In this document: piece after piece, positions 8,638 through 17,456 of the stretch
Layout of the letters: each line of letters begins with the position of its first letter
Numbering within the stretch: the stretch's first letter is position 1
Assembly (NCBI RefSeq): GCF_026651855.1
Contig: NZ_CP093280.1
Location: 412,001-476,000 of the forward strand
DNA length: 64,000 nucleotides
Direction: 5' to 3'
From: Pseudomonas silvicola
GTDB lineage: Bacteria > Pseudomonadota > Gammaproteobacteria > Pseudomonadales > Pseudomonadaceae
The notes under the pieces: generated by a model
The model's database searches: none
What the model was told of the DNA's origin: nothing
What the model saw: the letters and a program-made list of their open reading frames with translations, nothing else
Position numbers and translations under genes: made by a program

Positions 8638-10125
8638 TCATTTGCTTTGCTGGTACACCTGGCGGGAAGCCTCGAAACGCGCCTGCATGCTCGGCGAGGG
8701 CGCCCTGCCCAGCACGCTTACCAACCAGATGGCGAGGGTGGCGAGGAAGAAGCCGGGGATGATTTCATACAGCTTGACCGGGCTGTAGTTCTGCCACAAC
8801 ACCACGGTCACCGCCCCTACCACGATGCCGGCCAGCGCGCCGTCGCGGGTCATGCCGCGCCACAGCACCGAGAGCAGCACCACCGGCCCGAACGCCGCAC
8901 CAAAACCGGCCCAGGCATAGCTGACCAGCCCCAGCACACGGTTGTCCGGGTCGGCCGCCAGGGCGATCGCCACCAGCGCCACCGTCAGCACCATGCCCCG
9001 CCCTACCCACACCAACTCCCGCTGCCCCGCACCCTTGCGCAGGAAAGCCTTGTAGAAGTCTTCGGTCAAGGCACTGGAACACACCAGCAACTGGCAGCTG
9101 AGCGTGCTCATGACCGCGGCCAGAATGGCCGACAGCAAAACACCGGCCACCCAGGGGTTGAACAGGATCTTGGCCAGCTCGATGAACACCCGCTCATGGT
9201 TCTCGGTTACCGCGCCTGCCAGCTCCGGGTGGGCTGAGAAATAGGCGATACCGAAGAACCCTACCGCCACCGTGCCGCCCAGGCAAAGAATCATCCAGGC
9301 CATGGAAATGCGCCGCGCCTTGGCGATGGACCTGACCGAGTCCGCCGCCATGAACCGCGCCAGAATATGCGGCTGGCCAAAGTAGCCAAGCCCCCAACCC
9401 AACAGCGATACAATGCCGATGAAGCTGGTACTGCGCAGCATGTCGAAGTTGGCCGGGTCTTTTGCCTCGATGGCCAGGAACGTGGTGCCCACGCCGCCCG
9501 TGGCCAGCACCACCACGATGGGCGTCAGGATCAGGGCGAAGATCATCAGCGTCGCTTGCACGGTGTCGGTCCAGCTCACCGCCAGGAAGCCGCCCACGAA
9601 GGTATAGGCGATGGTCGCTGCCGCGCCCGCCCACAACGCCGTCCCGTAGCTCAAGCCGAAGGTGCTTTCGAACAACCGGGCGCCGGCCACAATGCCCGAG
9701 GCGCAGTAGATGGTGAAGAACAGCAGGATCACCACGGCGGAAATGATGCGCAGCAGGCCGCTGCGGTCTTCGAACCGACTGGTGAAGTAGTCCGGCAGGG
9801 TCAGGGCATCGCCGCATTGCTCGGTGTGCACCCGCAGGCGACCCGCCACCAGCAGCCAGTTGAGGTAGGCGCCGATGATCAGGCCGATGGCCACCCAGCT
9901 GCCTGACAGCCCGGACACATAAATGGCACCCGGCAGGCCCATCAGCAGCCAGCCGCTCATGTCCGAGGCACCCGCCGACAGCGCCGTGACCACACTACCG
10001 AGGCTGCGCCCGCCAAGGATGTAATCGGAGAGATTGTGGGTGGCGCGGTAGGCCACCAGGCCAATCAGCACCATGGCCGCGATGTAGATGACAAATGTGA
10101 TCAGCGTGGGGTTGCTCACACCCAT
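8638..10125 (-). CDS. putP: Sodium/proline symporter
   Basis: 495 aa inner-membrane protein of the sodium:solute symporter (SSS) family that imports proline with Na+. It begins MGVSNPTLITFVIYIAAM and has about 13 hydrophobic segments, including the conserved SDYILGGRSLGS and SAGASDMSGWLLMGLPGA segments typical of PutP. I chose the ATG at 10125 because AAGGAAG precedes it; an in-frame upstream extension of 31 codons has no ribosome-binding site. It is divergent from putA across a 400-base control region, the standard put arrangement, so regulation by PutA binding is expected. Confidence 0.95.
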   Translation of the reverse strand: MGVSNPTLITFVIYIAAMVLIGLVAYRATHNLSDYILGGRSLGSVVTALSAGASDMSGWLLMGLPGAIYVSGLSGSWVAIGLIIGAYLNWLLVAGRLRVHTEQCGDALTLPDYFTSRFEDRSGLLRIISAVVILLFFTIYCASGIVAGARLFESTFGLSYGTALWAGAAATIAYTFVGGFLAVSWTDTVQATLMIFALILTPIVVVLATGGVGTTFLAIEAKDPANFDMLRSTSFIGIVSLLGWGLGYFGQPHILARFMAADSVRSIAKARRISMAWMILCLGGTVAVGFFGIAYFSAHPELAGAVTENHERVFIELAKILFNPWVAGVLLSAILAAVMSTLSCQLLVCSSALTEDFYKAFLRKGAGQRELVWVGRGMVLTVALVAIALAADPDNRVLGLVSYAWAGFGAAFGPVVLLSVLWRGMTRDGALAGIVVGAVTVVLWQNYSPVKLYEIIPGFFLATLAIWLVSVLGRAPSPSMQARFEASRQVYQQSK

Positions 10126-10524
10126 GGGACACTTCCTTTTCTGATTGTTGTTTTTTGAAGCGCAACCCGGGTTGCACCTTCTTGAACGAAGGCCAAGGCC
10201 AGTGGCAGCCGGTTGCACCGAAGCGGTGCATCCTAGGGTCAGGGGCGGACCAGGCGCAACCTCATATGGCCTGCAAGTTGCACCTTGTTACAGAACAGTC
10301 GGGAAACCTGTCCAAATGCTTGAATCTGCTTCCTTTGGGAGCATCCGCACCAGTTCGCGCACCGCCATTGTGCAGATTCGCTACACCTGCTCAGCGACCC
10401 GACAACAGGTGCAACTTTTCATGAAAATTAGGGTTGCACCTGGTTGCACCCTACCGTGAGCAACGGCTAATCTTGCCGCCGGCTTTATTGCCACACCCTA
10501 CGTGGCCTTGATGAGGACAAGAAA
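10126..10524. promoter_or_regulatory. putP-putA divergent control region with six GTTGCA operator-like sites
   Basis: GTTGCA occurs at 10171, 10212, 10277, 10433 and 10443 on the + strand, and as TGCAAC at 10410. Most copies are followed by CC (GTTGCACC). The last two are spaced 10 bases apart, one helical turn. GTTGCA is the core recognised by the ribbon-helix-helix domain of E. coli PutA, so these are likely PutA operators repressing both putP and putA in the absence of proline. Degenerate copies (CGCAAC at 10161 and 10255) also occur. I see no gene here. Confidence 0.75.
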
Positions 10525-13500
10525 TTGGCGACGACCACCCTGGGGGTCAAACTTGATGACCCTACCCGCGAGCGACTGAAAACAGCTGCCCACTCCATCG
10601 ACCGCACCCCGCACTGGTTGATCAAGCAGGCGATTTTCAATTACCTGGAAAAGCTCGAGGGTGGCGCCACCCTGCCTGAACTCAATGGCCACGCCCACAA
10701 TGGCGCCGACGAAGCCGGCGACCTGCAGGCCGACCACAGCCACCAGTGCTTCCTGGAATTTGCCGAAAGCATCCTGCCGCAGTCGGTGCTGCGTGCCGCC
10801 ATCACGGGCGCTTACCGCCGCCCCGAGCAGGAAGTGGTGCCCATGCTGCTGGAGCAGGCGCGACTGCCAGTGGCCATGGCCGAAGCCACTAACAAGCTGG
10901 CGGCCGGCATCGCCGAGAAGCTGCGCAACCAGAAGAGCGCTGGCGGCCGCGCCGGCATCGTTCAGGGCCTGTTGCAGGAGTTCTCGCTGTCGTCTCAGGA
11001 AGGCGTGGCGCTGATGTGCCTGGCCGAAGCCCTGCTGCGCATCCCCGACAAAGGGACGCGTGACGCCCTCATCCGCGACAAGATCAGCAACGGCAACTGG
11101 CAGCCGCACCTGGGCAACAGCCCCTCGCTGTTCGTCAATGCCGCCACCTGGGGCCTGCTGCTGACCGGCAAGCTGGTGTCGACCCACAACGAATCTGGCT
11201 TGACCTCGTCCCTGAGCCGCATCATCGGCAAGAGCGGCGAGCCGATGATCCGCAAGGGCGTGGACATGGCCATGCGCCTGATGGGCGAGCAGTTCGTGAC
11301 CGGCGAAACCATCGCCGAGGCCCTGGCCAACGCCAGCAAGTTCGAAGCCAAGGGCTTCCGCTATTCCTACGACATGCTGGGTGAAGCTGCGCTGACCGAG
11401 CATGACGCGCAGAAGTACCTGGCGTCCTACGAGCAGGCCATCCACTCCATCGGCAAGGCCTCCCACGGCCGCGGCATCTATGAAGGCCCGGGCATCTCCA
11501 TCAAGCTTTCGGCCCTGCACCCGCGCTATAGCCGCGCGCAGTACGAGCGCGTGATGGACGAGCTGTACCCGCGCCTGTTGTCGCTGACCCTGCTGGCCAA
11601 GCAATACGACATCGGCCTGAACATCGACGCCGAGGAAGCCGACCGCCTGGAGCTGTCGCTGGACCTGCTCGAACGCCTTTGCTTCGAACCGCAACTGACC
11701 GGCTGGAACGGCATCGGCTTCGTCATCCAGGCCTACCAGAAGCGCTGCCCGTACGTGATCGACTACGTCATCGACCTGGCGCGCCGCAGCCGCCACCGCC
11801 TGATGATCCGCCTGGTGAAGGGCGCCTACTGGGACAGCGAGATCAAGCGCGCCCAGGTCGAGGGCCTGGAAGGCTACCCGGTCTACACCCGCAAGGTGTA
11901 CACCGACGTGTCCTATATCGCTTGTGCGCGCAAACTGCTGTCGGTGCCGGAAGTCATCTACCCGCAGTTCGCTACCCACAACGCCCACACACTGTCTGCC
12001 ATCTACCACATCGCCGGCCAGAACTATTACCCCGGGCAGTACGAGTTCCAGTGCCTGCACGGCATGGGCGAACCCTTGTACGAACAGGTCGTGGGCAAGG
12101 TCGCCGATGGCAAACTGAACCGCCCGTGCCGCGTGTACGCACCGGTTGGTACCCATGAAACGCTGCTGGCCTACCTGGTTCGTCGCCTGCTGGAAAACGG
12201 CGCCAACACCTCGTTCGTCAACCGTATCGCCGACACGTCCATTTCCATCCAGGAACTGGTCGCCGATCCGGTCAGCACCATCGAGCGCATGGCCACCCAG
12301 GAAGGCAACTTCGGCCTGCCACACCCGCGCATTCCCTTGCCGCGTGACCTGTACGGCAGCGAGCGGGCCAACTCGGCCGGTATCGACATGGCCAACGAAC
12401 ATCGCCTGGCCTCGCTGTCGTGCGCACTGCTGAGCACCGCCCACACCGACTGGAAAGCCGCGCCAATGCTGGGCTGCCCGGCCAGTACAGAAGTGGCCCA
12501 GGCGGTACTGAACCCGTCCGACCATCGCGACGTGGTCGGCCATGTGCAGGAAGCCACCGTCGAAGACGTGGACAATGCCCTGCTGTGCGCCATGAGCAAC
12601 GGCCCGATCTGGCAGGCTACCCCGCCCGCCGAACGCGCCGCCATCCTGGAACGCGCTGCCGACCTGATGGAAGCCGAGATCCAGCCGCTGATGGGCCTGC
12701 TGGCCCGCGAAGCCGGCAAGACCTTCGCCAACGCCATCGCCGAGGTGCGCGAAGCCGTGGACTTCCTGCGCTACTACGCAGTGCAGGCCCGCAATGACTT
12801 CAGCAACGACGCCCACCGCCCGTTGGGCCCGGTGGTGTGCATCAGCCCGTGGAACTTCCCGCTGGCGATCTTCACTGGCCAGGTGGCCGCTGCCCTGGCC
12901 GCCGGCAACCCGGTGCTGGCCAAGCCGGCCGAACAGACCCCGCTGGTCGCCGCCCAGGCCGTGCGCCTGCTGCTGGAAGCCGGCATCCCCGAGGGCGTGT
13001 TGCAGTTGCTGCCCGGCCGCGGCGAAACCGTGGGCGCCCGCCTGGTGGGTGATGATCGCGTCAAGGGCGTGATGTTCACCGGCTCCACCGAAGTGGCGCG
13101 CCTGCTGCAGCGCAATGTCGCCGGCCGCCTGGATGCCCAGGGCCGGCCCATCCCGCTGATCGCCGAAACCGGCGGCCAGAACGCCATGATCGTCGATTCC
13201 TCGGCGCTCACCGAACAAGTGGTCATCGACGTCGTCTCCTCGGCCTTCGATTCCGCTGGCCAGCGCTGCTCGGCCCTGCGGGTACTGTGCCTGCAGGAAG
13301 ACTCTGCCGACCGCGTGATCGAGATGCTCAAGGGCGCCATGGCCGAATCGCGCCTTGGCAACCCTGAACGCCTGAGCGTGGACATTGGTCCGGTGATCGA
13401 CGCCGAAGCCAAGGCCGGTATCGAGAAGCACATCCAGGGCATGCGCGACAAAGGCCGCAGCGTGTACCAGGTGGCCATCGCCGACGGCGAGGAAGTGAAG

Positions 13501-14478
13501 CGCGGTACCTTCGTGATGCCAACCCTGATCGAGCTGGAAAGCTTCGACGAACTGCAGCGCGAGATCTTCGGCCCGGTACTGCACGTGGTGCGCTACAACC
13601 GCAAGAACCTCGACCAGCTGATCGAGCAGATCAACGCTTCCGGCTACGGCCTGACCCTGGGCGTGCACACCCGAATCGATGAAACCATCGCCAAGGTGAT
13701 CGACAACGTCAACGCCGGTAACGTCTACGTCAACCGCAACATCGTGGGCGCCGTGGTGGGTGTGCAACCGTTCGGCGGCGAAGGCCTGTCGGGTACTGGT
13801 CCGAAAGCCGGTGGCCCGCTGTACCTGTACCGCCTGCTGTCCACCCGCCCGGAAGATGCCATCGAGCACACCTTCAAGCGTGCCGACGACGAAAGCGCAC
13901 CGGATGTGCGCCTGCGCGACGCCCTGGCCAAACCGCTGCACGCCCTGCAAGCCTGGGCCACCAGCAACCAGCATGGCGAACTGGCAACCTTGTGCGGCCA
14001 CTACGCGCAGCAGTCCCAGAGCGGCGTGACCCGCCAACTGACAGGCCCGACCGGCGAACGCAACAGCTACAGCATCCTGCCACGCGAGCACGTCCTGTGC
14101 CTGGCCGACCAGGAAGCCGACCTGCTGGTGCAACTGGCTGCCGCCCTGGCCGTGGGCAGCACCGCCGTATGGTCGGAAAGCGAGCTGAGCAAACCGCTGC
14201 GCGCGCGCCTGCCGAAGGACGTTCAGGCACGCATCCAGTTGGTGCCGGAATGGACCAAGGACGAAGTCGTGTTCGATGCCGTGCTGCACCATGGCGATTC
14301 GGACCAGCTGCGCGCGGTATGCCAGCAAGTGGCCAAGCGTGCCGGGGCTATCGTTGGTGTACAGGGCTTGTCCCATGGCGAAACCAACATCGCCCTGGAG
14401 CGCCTGGTGATCGAGCGTGCGTTGAGCGTGAACACCGCTGCGGCGGGGGGCAATGCCAGCTTGATGACCATCGGCTGA
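10525..14478 (+). CDS. putA: Trifunctional proline dehydrogenase / P5C dehydrogenase / put repressor
   Basis: 1317 aa, TTG start with GAGGACAA upstream. Converts proline to glutamate in two steps and represses the put genes. Residues 1-45 form the ribbon-helix-helix DNA-binding domain (TTTLGVKLDDPTRERLKTAA). The FAD proline dehydrogenase barrel covers about 190-570 (RLMIRLVKGAYWD, YPQFATHNAHT). The aldehyde dehydrogenase domain covers about 640-1120, with general base E881 (IAETGGQNA) and nucleophile C915 (AGQRCSALR). The remaining C-terminal portion is the PutA-specific ALDH-like domain. The presence of the N-terminal RHH domain together with GTTGCA sites upstream supports autoregulation. 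A long open frame antisense to the whole gene is a codon-bias shadow. Confidence 0.97.
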   Translation: MATTTLGVKLDDPTRERLKTAAHSIDRTPHWLIKQAIFNYLEKLEGGATLPELNGHAHNGADEAGDLQADHSHQCFLEFAESILPQSVLRAAITGAYRRPEQEVVPMLLEQARLPVAMAEATNKLAAGIAEKLRNQKSAGGRAGIVQGLLQEFSLSSQEGVALMCLAEALLRIPDKGTRDALIRDKISNGNWQPHLGNSPSLFVNAATWGLLLTGKLVSTHNESGLTSSLSRIIGKSGEPMIRKGVDMAMRLMGEQFVTGETIAEALANASKFEAKGFRYSYDMLGEAALTEHDAQKYLASYEQAIHSIGKASHGRGIYEGPGISIKLSALHPRYSRAQYERVMDELYPRLLSLTLLAKQYDIGLNIDAEEADRLELSLDLLERLCFEPQLTGWNGIGFVIQAYQKRCPYVIDYVIDLARRSRHRLMIRLVKGAYWDSEIKRAQVEGLEGYPVYTRKVYTDVSYIACARKLLSVPEVIYPQFATHNAHTLSAIYHIAGQNYYPGQYEFQCLHGMGEPLYEQVVGKVADGKLNRPCRVYAPVGTHETLLAYLVRRLLENGANTSFVNRIADTSISIQELVADPVSTIERMATQEGNFGLPHPRIPLPRDLYGSERANSAGIDMANEHRLASLSCALLSTAHTDWKAAPMLGCPASTEVAQAVLNPSDHRDVVGHVQEATVEDVDNALLCAMSNGPIWQATPPAERAAILERAADLMEAEIQPLMGLLAREAGKTFANAIAEVREAVDFLRYYAVQARNDFSNDAHRPLGPVVCISPWNFPLAIFTGQVAAALAAGNPVLAKPAEQTPLVAAQAVRLLLEAGIPEGVLQLLPGRGETVGARLVGDDRVKGVMFTGSTEVARLLQRNVAGRLDAQGRPIPLIAETGGQNAMIVDSSALTEQVVIDVVSSAFDSAGQRCSALRVLCLQEDSADRVIEMLKGAMAESRLGNPERLSVDIGPVIDAEAKAGIEKHIQGMRDKGRSVYQVAIADGEEVKRGTFVMPTLIELESFDELQREIFGPVLHVVRYNRKNLDQLIEQINASGYGLTLGVHTRIDETIAKVIDNVNAGNVYVNRNIVGAVVGVQPFGGEGLSGTGPKAGGPLYLYRLLSTRPEDAIEHTFKRADDESAPDVRLRDALAKPLHALQAWATSNQHGELATLCGHYAQQSQSGVTRQLTGPTGERNSYSILPREHVLCLADQEADLLVQLAAALAVGSTAVWSESELSKPLRARLPKDVQARIQLVPEWTKDEVVFDAVLHHGDSDQLRAVCQQVAKRAGAIVGVQGLSHGETNIALERLVIERALSVNTAAAGGNASLMTIG

Positions 14479-14480
14479 TA

Positions 14481-14511
14481 AAAAAGGGCGCCTGCAATGG
14501 GCGCCCTTTTT
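14481..14511 (+). terminator. Rho-independent terminator after putA
   Basis: AAAAGGGCGC pairs with GCGCCCTTTT across a short loop (TGCAAT), with a T run, three bases after the putA stop. Confidence 0.85.
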
Positions 14512-14617
14512 CTGCGGGTCGGTCTCGGCACCGATCATCATTCTGTTGCAGCAGATTTCACTACCAAATCAATGGTTTGCAAAGCGGTAACATCTGCTGA
14601 TGACAGCAGGAGCTACC

Positions 14618-15094
14618 GTGTTGCAGATCCCCCGCAAACCCAACTACCTCGTCGACCATCCCTCAGGCGGCGCGGTATTCGGCGTGATACCGGCAATCCG
14701 ACGCTTCGGATTCAACGAAGGCCTTATCTATCTCCGCAGTGGTGAACACCGCATGGGCCATGGCAAGCTACCTGTGGGTTTCGGCGTTAGGCACATCTGG
14801 GAAGGCAAAGAGCAGGAGTTGAAGAAACGCGGCTGCATAGCTATCGAGCACGTACCCCAATTTGTAGCCAGTCTGATCTTGCTGGGCACGCAGATCTACC
14901 ATGACCCGGCGCATCCTCGAGCTGACATGAAAAGGATTACACTGCTGCGCACATCCGACGGCACGCTGGTGCTGGAGCCTCGTCTCGGGGATCGCCACCT
15001 TGGCTTCCATTATTCGGTAGTTACTTGGACGCCCCGGTCGGACGCAAGAGGCATTCAAGTGGGGGAAATAGAAAGGATGTGGCAGACAAGATAA
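14618..15094 (+). CDS. Orphan protein of unknown function (possible BECR/RNase-toxin-like fold)
   Basis: 158 aa. I chose the GTG at 14618 because AGGAG lies five bases upstream; an ATG at 14600 in the same frame has no such site. I do not recognise a named family with confidence. The layout GHGKLPVGFGVRHIWE (R58, H59), an EHVPQF segment near 78 and a C-terminal HYSVVTWTPRS (H131) resembles phage-type barnase/EndoU/colicin-E5-like (BECR) nucleases, which use scattered His/Arg residues. This is only a resemblance by eye. There is no signal peptide or membrane segment. The gene stands alone between the putA terminator and its own palindromic terminator, with no obvious immunity or antitoxin partner, and looks more AT-rich than its neighbours, suggesting an acquired cassette. 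Confidence 0.6.
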   Translation: MLQIPRKPNYLVDHPSGGAVFGVIPAIRRFGFNEGLIYLRSGEHRMGHGKLPVGFGVRHIWEGKEQELKKRGCIAIEHVPQFVASLILLGTQIYHDPAHPRADMKRITLLRTSDGTLVLEPRLGDRHLGFHYSVVTWTPRSDARGIQVGEIERMWQTR

Positions 15095-15120
15095 AGGCGA
15101 CCTGCAGGTCGCCTTTATTT
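15093..15120 (+). terminator. Perfect palindromic terminator after the orphan gene
   Basis: A 24-base perfect palindrome (AAAGGCGACC-TGCA-GGTCGCCTTT) overlaps the stop codon region and is followed by ATTTAAAT. It should work as a terminator in the + direction and, given the flanking A run, weakly in the other. Confidence 0.75.
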
Positions 15121-15459
15121 AAATAGTGAGGGTAGTCGCAGCAATTCTTTAGCTTCGAGACGCGTTCACGCATCTATTGGGTCAGAACCCAGCCGAATCA
15201 TCAGCGCAAAGGCCTATCAACTGTCCCTACGTCAGTGAGTACCAGTTTCACTGCTGCCGAAAGTCCGGGGGGCCGATACTGGAAAGCCAAGCCCGAAAAT
15301 GCGCATTTGCAGTCCTCCCTGCCATTCTTGCCCACCCCCCTTGCCCTGTCAACCGCAACGGGGTAGAGGCTGACGTTGCACCATCACCCTCATCAATCTT
15401 GCTACCCCTGCGCCATACCGCCCCCTAGACTCGGCCTACCCCTAATCTGGTAGGCCGCC
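15121..15459. other. Gene-free spacer before the acyl-CoA dehydrogenase
   Basis: About 340 bases with no convincing gene. An 83-codon frame (15177-15428) lacks a ribosome-binding site and has atypical composition, so it is not called. No repeat or RNA structure stands out. The last 60 bases probably contain the promoter and leader of the downstream gene. Confidence 0.4.
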
Positions 15460-17262
15460 ATGTCCGAGACCCTCCTCAGCGCCCGCAACCTGGCTTTCGA
15501 GCTCTACGAAGTGCTCGACGCCCTCAGCCTGACCCAACGCGAGCGCTTCGCCGAGCACAACCGCGAAACCTTCGATGCCGCCATTGGCACAGCCCGCAGC
15601 ATTGCCGAGAAGTATTTCGCGCCGCATAACCGCAAAGCCGACGAGAACGAGCCGCGCTACGAGAATGGCGCCGCGGTACTGATTCCCGAGGTCAAGCCTG
15701 CGGTGGATGCGTTTCTGCAGGCGGGCTTCCTGAATGCCGCAAGGTCGTTCGAGGACGGCGGCATGCAATTGCCAACGCTGCTGTCCCAAGCCTGCTTCGC
15801 CCACTTCCAGGCGGCCAACGCCGGTAGCACTTCCTACCCGTTCCTGACCATGGGCGCCGCCAACCTGATCGAGAGCTTCGGCAGCGAAGAACAGAAACAA
15901 CGCTTTCTGCAGCCGATGATCGAAGGCCGTTTCTTCGGCACCATGGCCTTGACCGAGCCTCACGCCGGCTCGTCCCTGTCGGATATCCGCACCCGCGCCG
16001 AACCGGCGGATGATGGCAGCTACCGACTCAAGGGCAACAAGATCTTCATTTCCGGCGGCGATCACCCGCTGTCGGAGAATATCGTGCACCTGGTGCTGGC
16101 CAAGCTGCCCGACGCGCCACCTGGCGTTAAAGGGATTTCACTGTTCATCGTGCCCAAGTTCCTGGTCAACGATGACGGCAGCCTTGGCCCGCGCAACGAT
16201 GTGCTGCTGGCGGGGCTGTTCCACAAGATGGGTTGGCGAGGGACTACGTCCACGGCGCTGAACTTTGGCGATGCCGGTCATTGCGTGGGTTACCTGGTAG
16301 GCAAACCACACCATGGCCTGAGCTACATGTTCCAGATGATGAATGAAGCGCGCATCGGCGTGGGCATGGGGGCGGTGATGCTCGGTTATGCCGGTTACCT
16401 CTACTCGCTGGAGTATGCCCGGGAACGGCCCCAAGGCCGCTTGCCTGATGCCAAGGACCCCACCACCGCACCGGTGGCGATCATCAACCACGCCGACGTC
16501 CGGCGCATGCTGCTGACCCAGAAGGCCTATGTGGAGGGCGCCTTCGACCTGGGCCTGTATGCGGCACGGCTGTTCGATGACAGCCTGACCGGCGAAACCG
16601 AAGGCGCGCAGCGTCAAGCCCAGGAACTGCTGGACCTGCTGACCCCCATCGTAAAGTCGTGGCCATCGGAGTTCTGCCTGAAAGCCAACGAACTGGCCAT
16701 CCAGATTCTCGGCGGGCACGGTTACACCCGTGAATACCCTGTGGAGCAGTACTACCGCGACAACCGCCTGAACCCTATTCACGAGGGCACCCATGGCATC
16801 CAGTCCCTGGACCTTCTGGGCCGCAAGCTGGCCCAGAATGGCGGGGCGGGTCTCAAGCACCTGATGCGCTTGATCACCGGCACCTGCGAGCGCGCCCAGG
16901 CACACCCTGAACTGACTGCCCTGCGCCAGCCATTGGAACAGTTGCTCGGCGCCTTGCAGGGCGTGACCCTGGGGTTGCTGGGGGAACTGGCCAATGGGCA
17001 GATCACCGAGACCCTGGCCAACTCCGCGCTTTACTTGAAGGTGTTCGGCCACACCGTGATCGGCTGGCGCTGGCTGGAACAGGCGATCCGCGCGCAGGAA
17101 GGGTTGGCCGCAGGCAATGCTGCCGACGCCGACTTCTATCACGGCAAACTGCAAGCCGCGCGGTACTTCCTGACCTGGGAAGTGCCTGCTTGCCACCATG
17201 ACCTGCACCTGCTGAAAACCCGTGACGATACCTGCCTGGTCATGCAGCAAGACTGGTTCTGA
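15460..17262 (+). CDS. Acyl-CoA dehydrogenase (DmdC/FadE-type, 600 aa)
   Basis: 600 aa FAD-dependent acyl-CoA dehydrogenase, oxidising an acyl-CoA thioester to the enoyl-CoA. The flavin and substrate motifs MALTEPHAGSSLSD and KGNKIFISGGDH lie near 165-205. The catalytic glutamate appears to be E442 in NPIHEGTHGIQ. The C-terminal extension beyond 450 matches the long subfamily that includes 3-methylmercaptopropionyl-CoA dehydrogenase (DmdC), a label that cannot be confirmed from sequence because many members are general acyl-CoA enzymes. The ATG has GGTAGG upstream. It is monocistronic, followed by a 194-base gap. Confidence 0.9.
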   Translation: MSETLLSARNLAFELYEVLDALSLTQRERFAEHNRETFDAAIGTARSIAEKYFAPHNRKADENEPRYENGAAVLIPEVKPAVDAFLQAGFLNAARSFEDGGMQLPTLLSQACFAHFQAANAGSTSYPFLTMGAANLIESFGSEEQKQRFLQPMIEGRFFGTMALTEPHAGSSLSDIRTRAEPADDGSYRLKGNKIFISGGDHPLSENIVHLVLAKLPDAPPGVKGISLFIVPKFLVNDDGSLGPRNDVLLAGLFHKMGWRGTTSTALNFGDAGHCVGYLVGKPHHGLSYMFQMMNEARIGVGMGAVMLGYAGYLYSLEYARERPQGRLPDAKDPTTAPVAIINHADVRRMLLTQKAYVEGAFDLGLYAARLFDDSLTGETEGAQRQAQELLDLLTPIVKSWPSEFCLKANELAIQILGGHGYTREYPVEQYYRDNRLNPIHEGTHGIQSLDLLGRKLAQNGGAGLKHLMRLITGTCERAQAHPELTALRQPLEQLLGALQGVTLGLLGELANGQITETLANSALYLKVFGHTVIGWRWLEQAIRAQEGLAAGNAADADFYHGKLQAARYFLTWEVPACHHDLHLLKTRDDTCLVMQQDWF

Positions 17263-17361
17263 CCCACATTTCGCGACCTGCGGGACAGGGCGCCAGGTCG
17301 GGAACGAGGCGACGCGGTGGACCCGCAATCACGCGGTGGCCGTTTCCAGCGAAGAAGCTTT

Positions 17362-17392
17362 TTGACATGGGTACATTTGCACAGGTTAGAAT
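17362..17392 (+). promoter_or_regulatory. Probable sigma-70 promoter for the antiporter gene
   Basis: A perfect -35 TTGACA at 17362 and a -10-like TAGAAT at 17387 are separated by 19 bases, about 65 bases before the start codon. The spacer is slightly long. A small hairpin (CTGC-atgaa-GCAG) lies in the leader. Confidence 0.5.
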
Positions 17393-17456
17393 CCCTTGGC
17401 ACGCGGCCTGCATGAAGCAGGTCGTTTCGCCATATCAGTTTTAGGGAGTACTGCCT

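Noticed and set aside
10498-14541. A 1347-codon open frame antisense to the whole of putA
   Set aside because: High-GC3 codon use leaves long open antisense frames in Pseudomonas. The frame has no ribosome-binding site or recognisable domain, and putA itself is unmistakable.
15177-15428. An 83-codon frame before the acyl-CoA dehydrogenase
   Set aside because: No ribosome-binding site, unusual Cys/Pro/Ser content and no similarity to a known small protein that I recognise.
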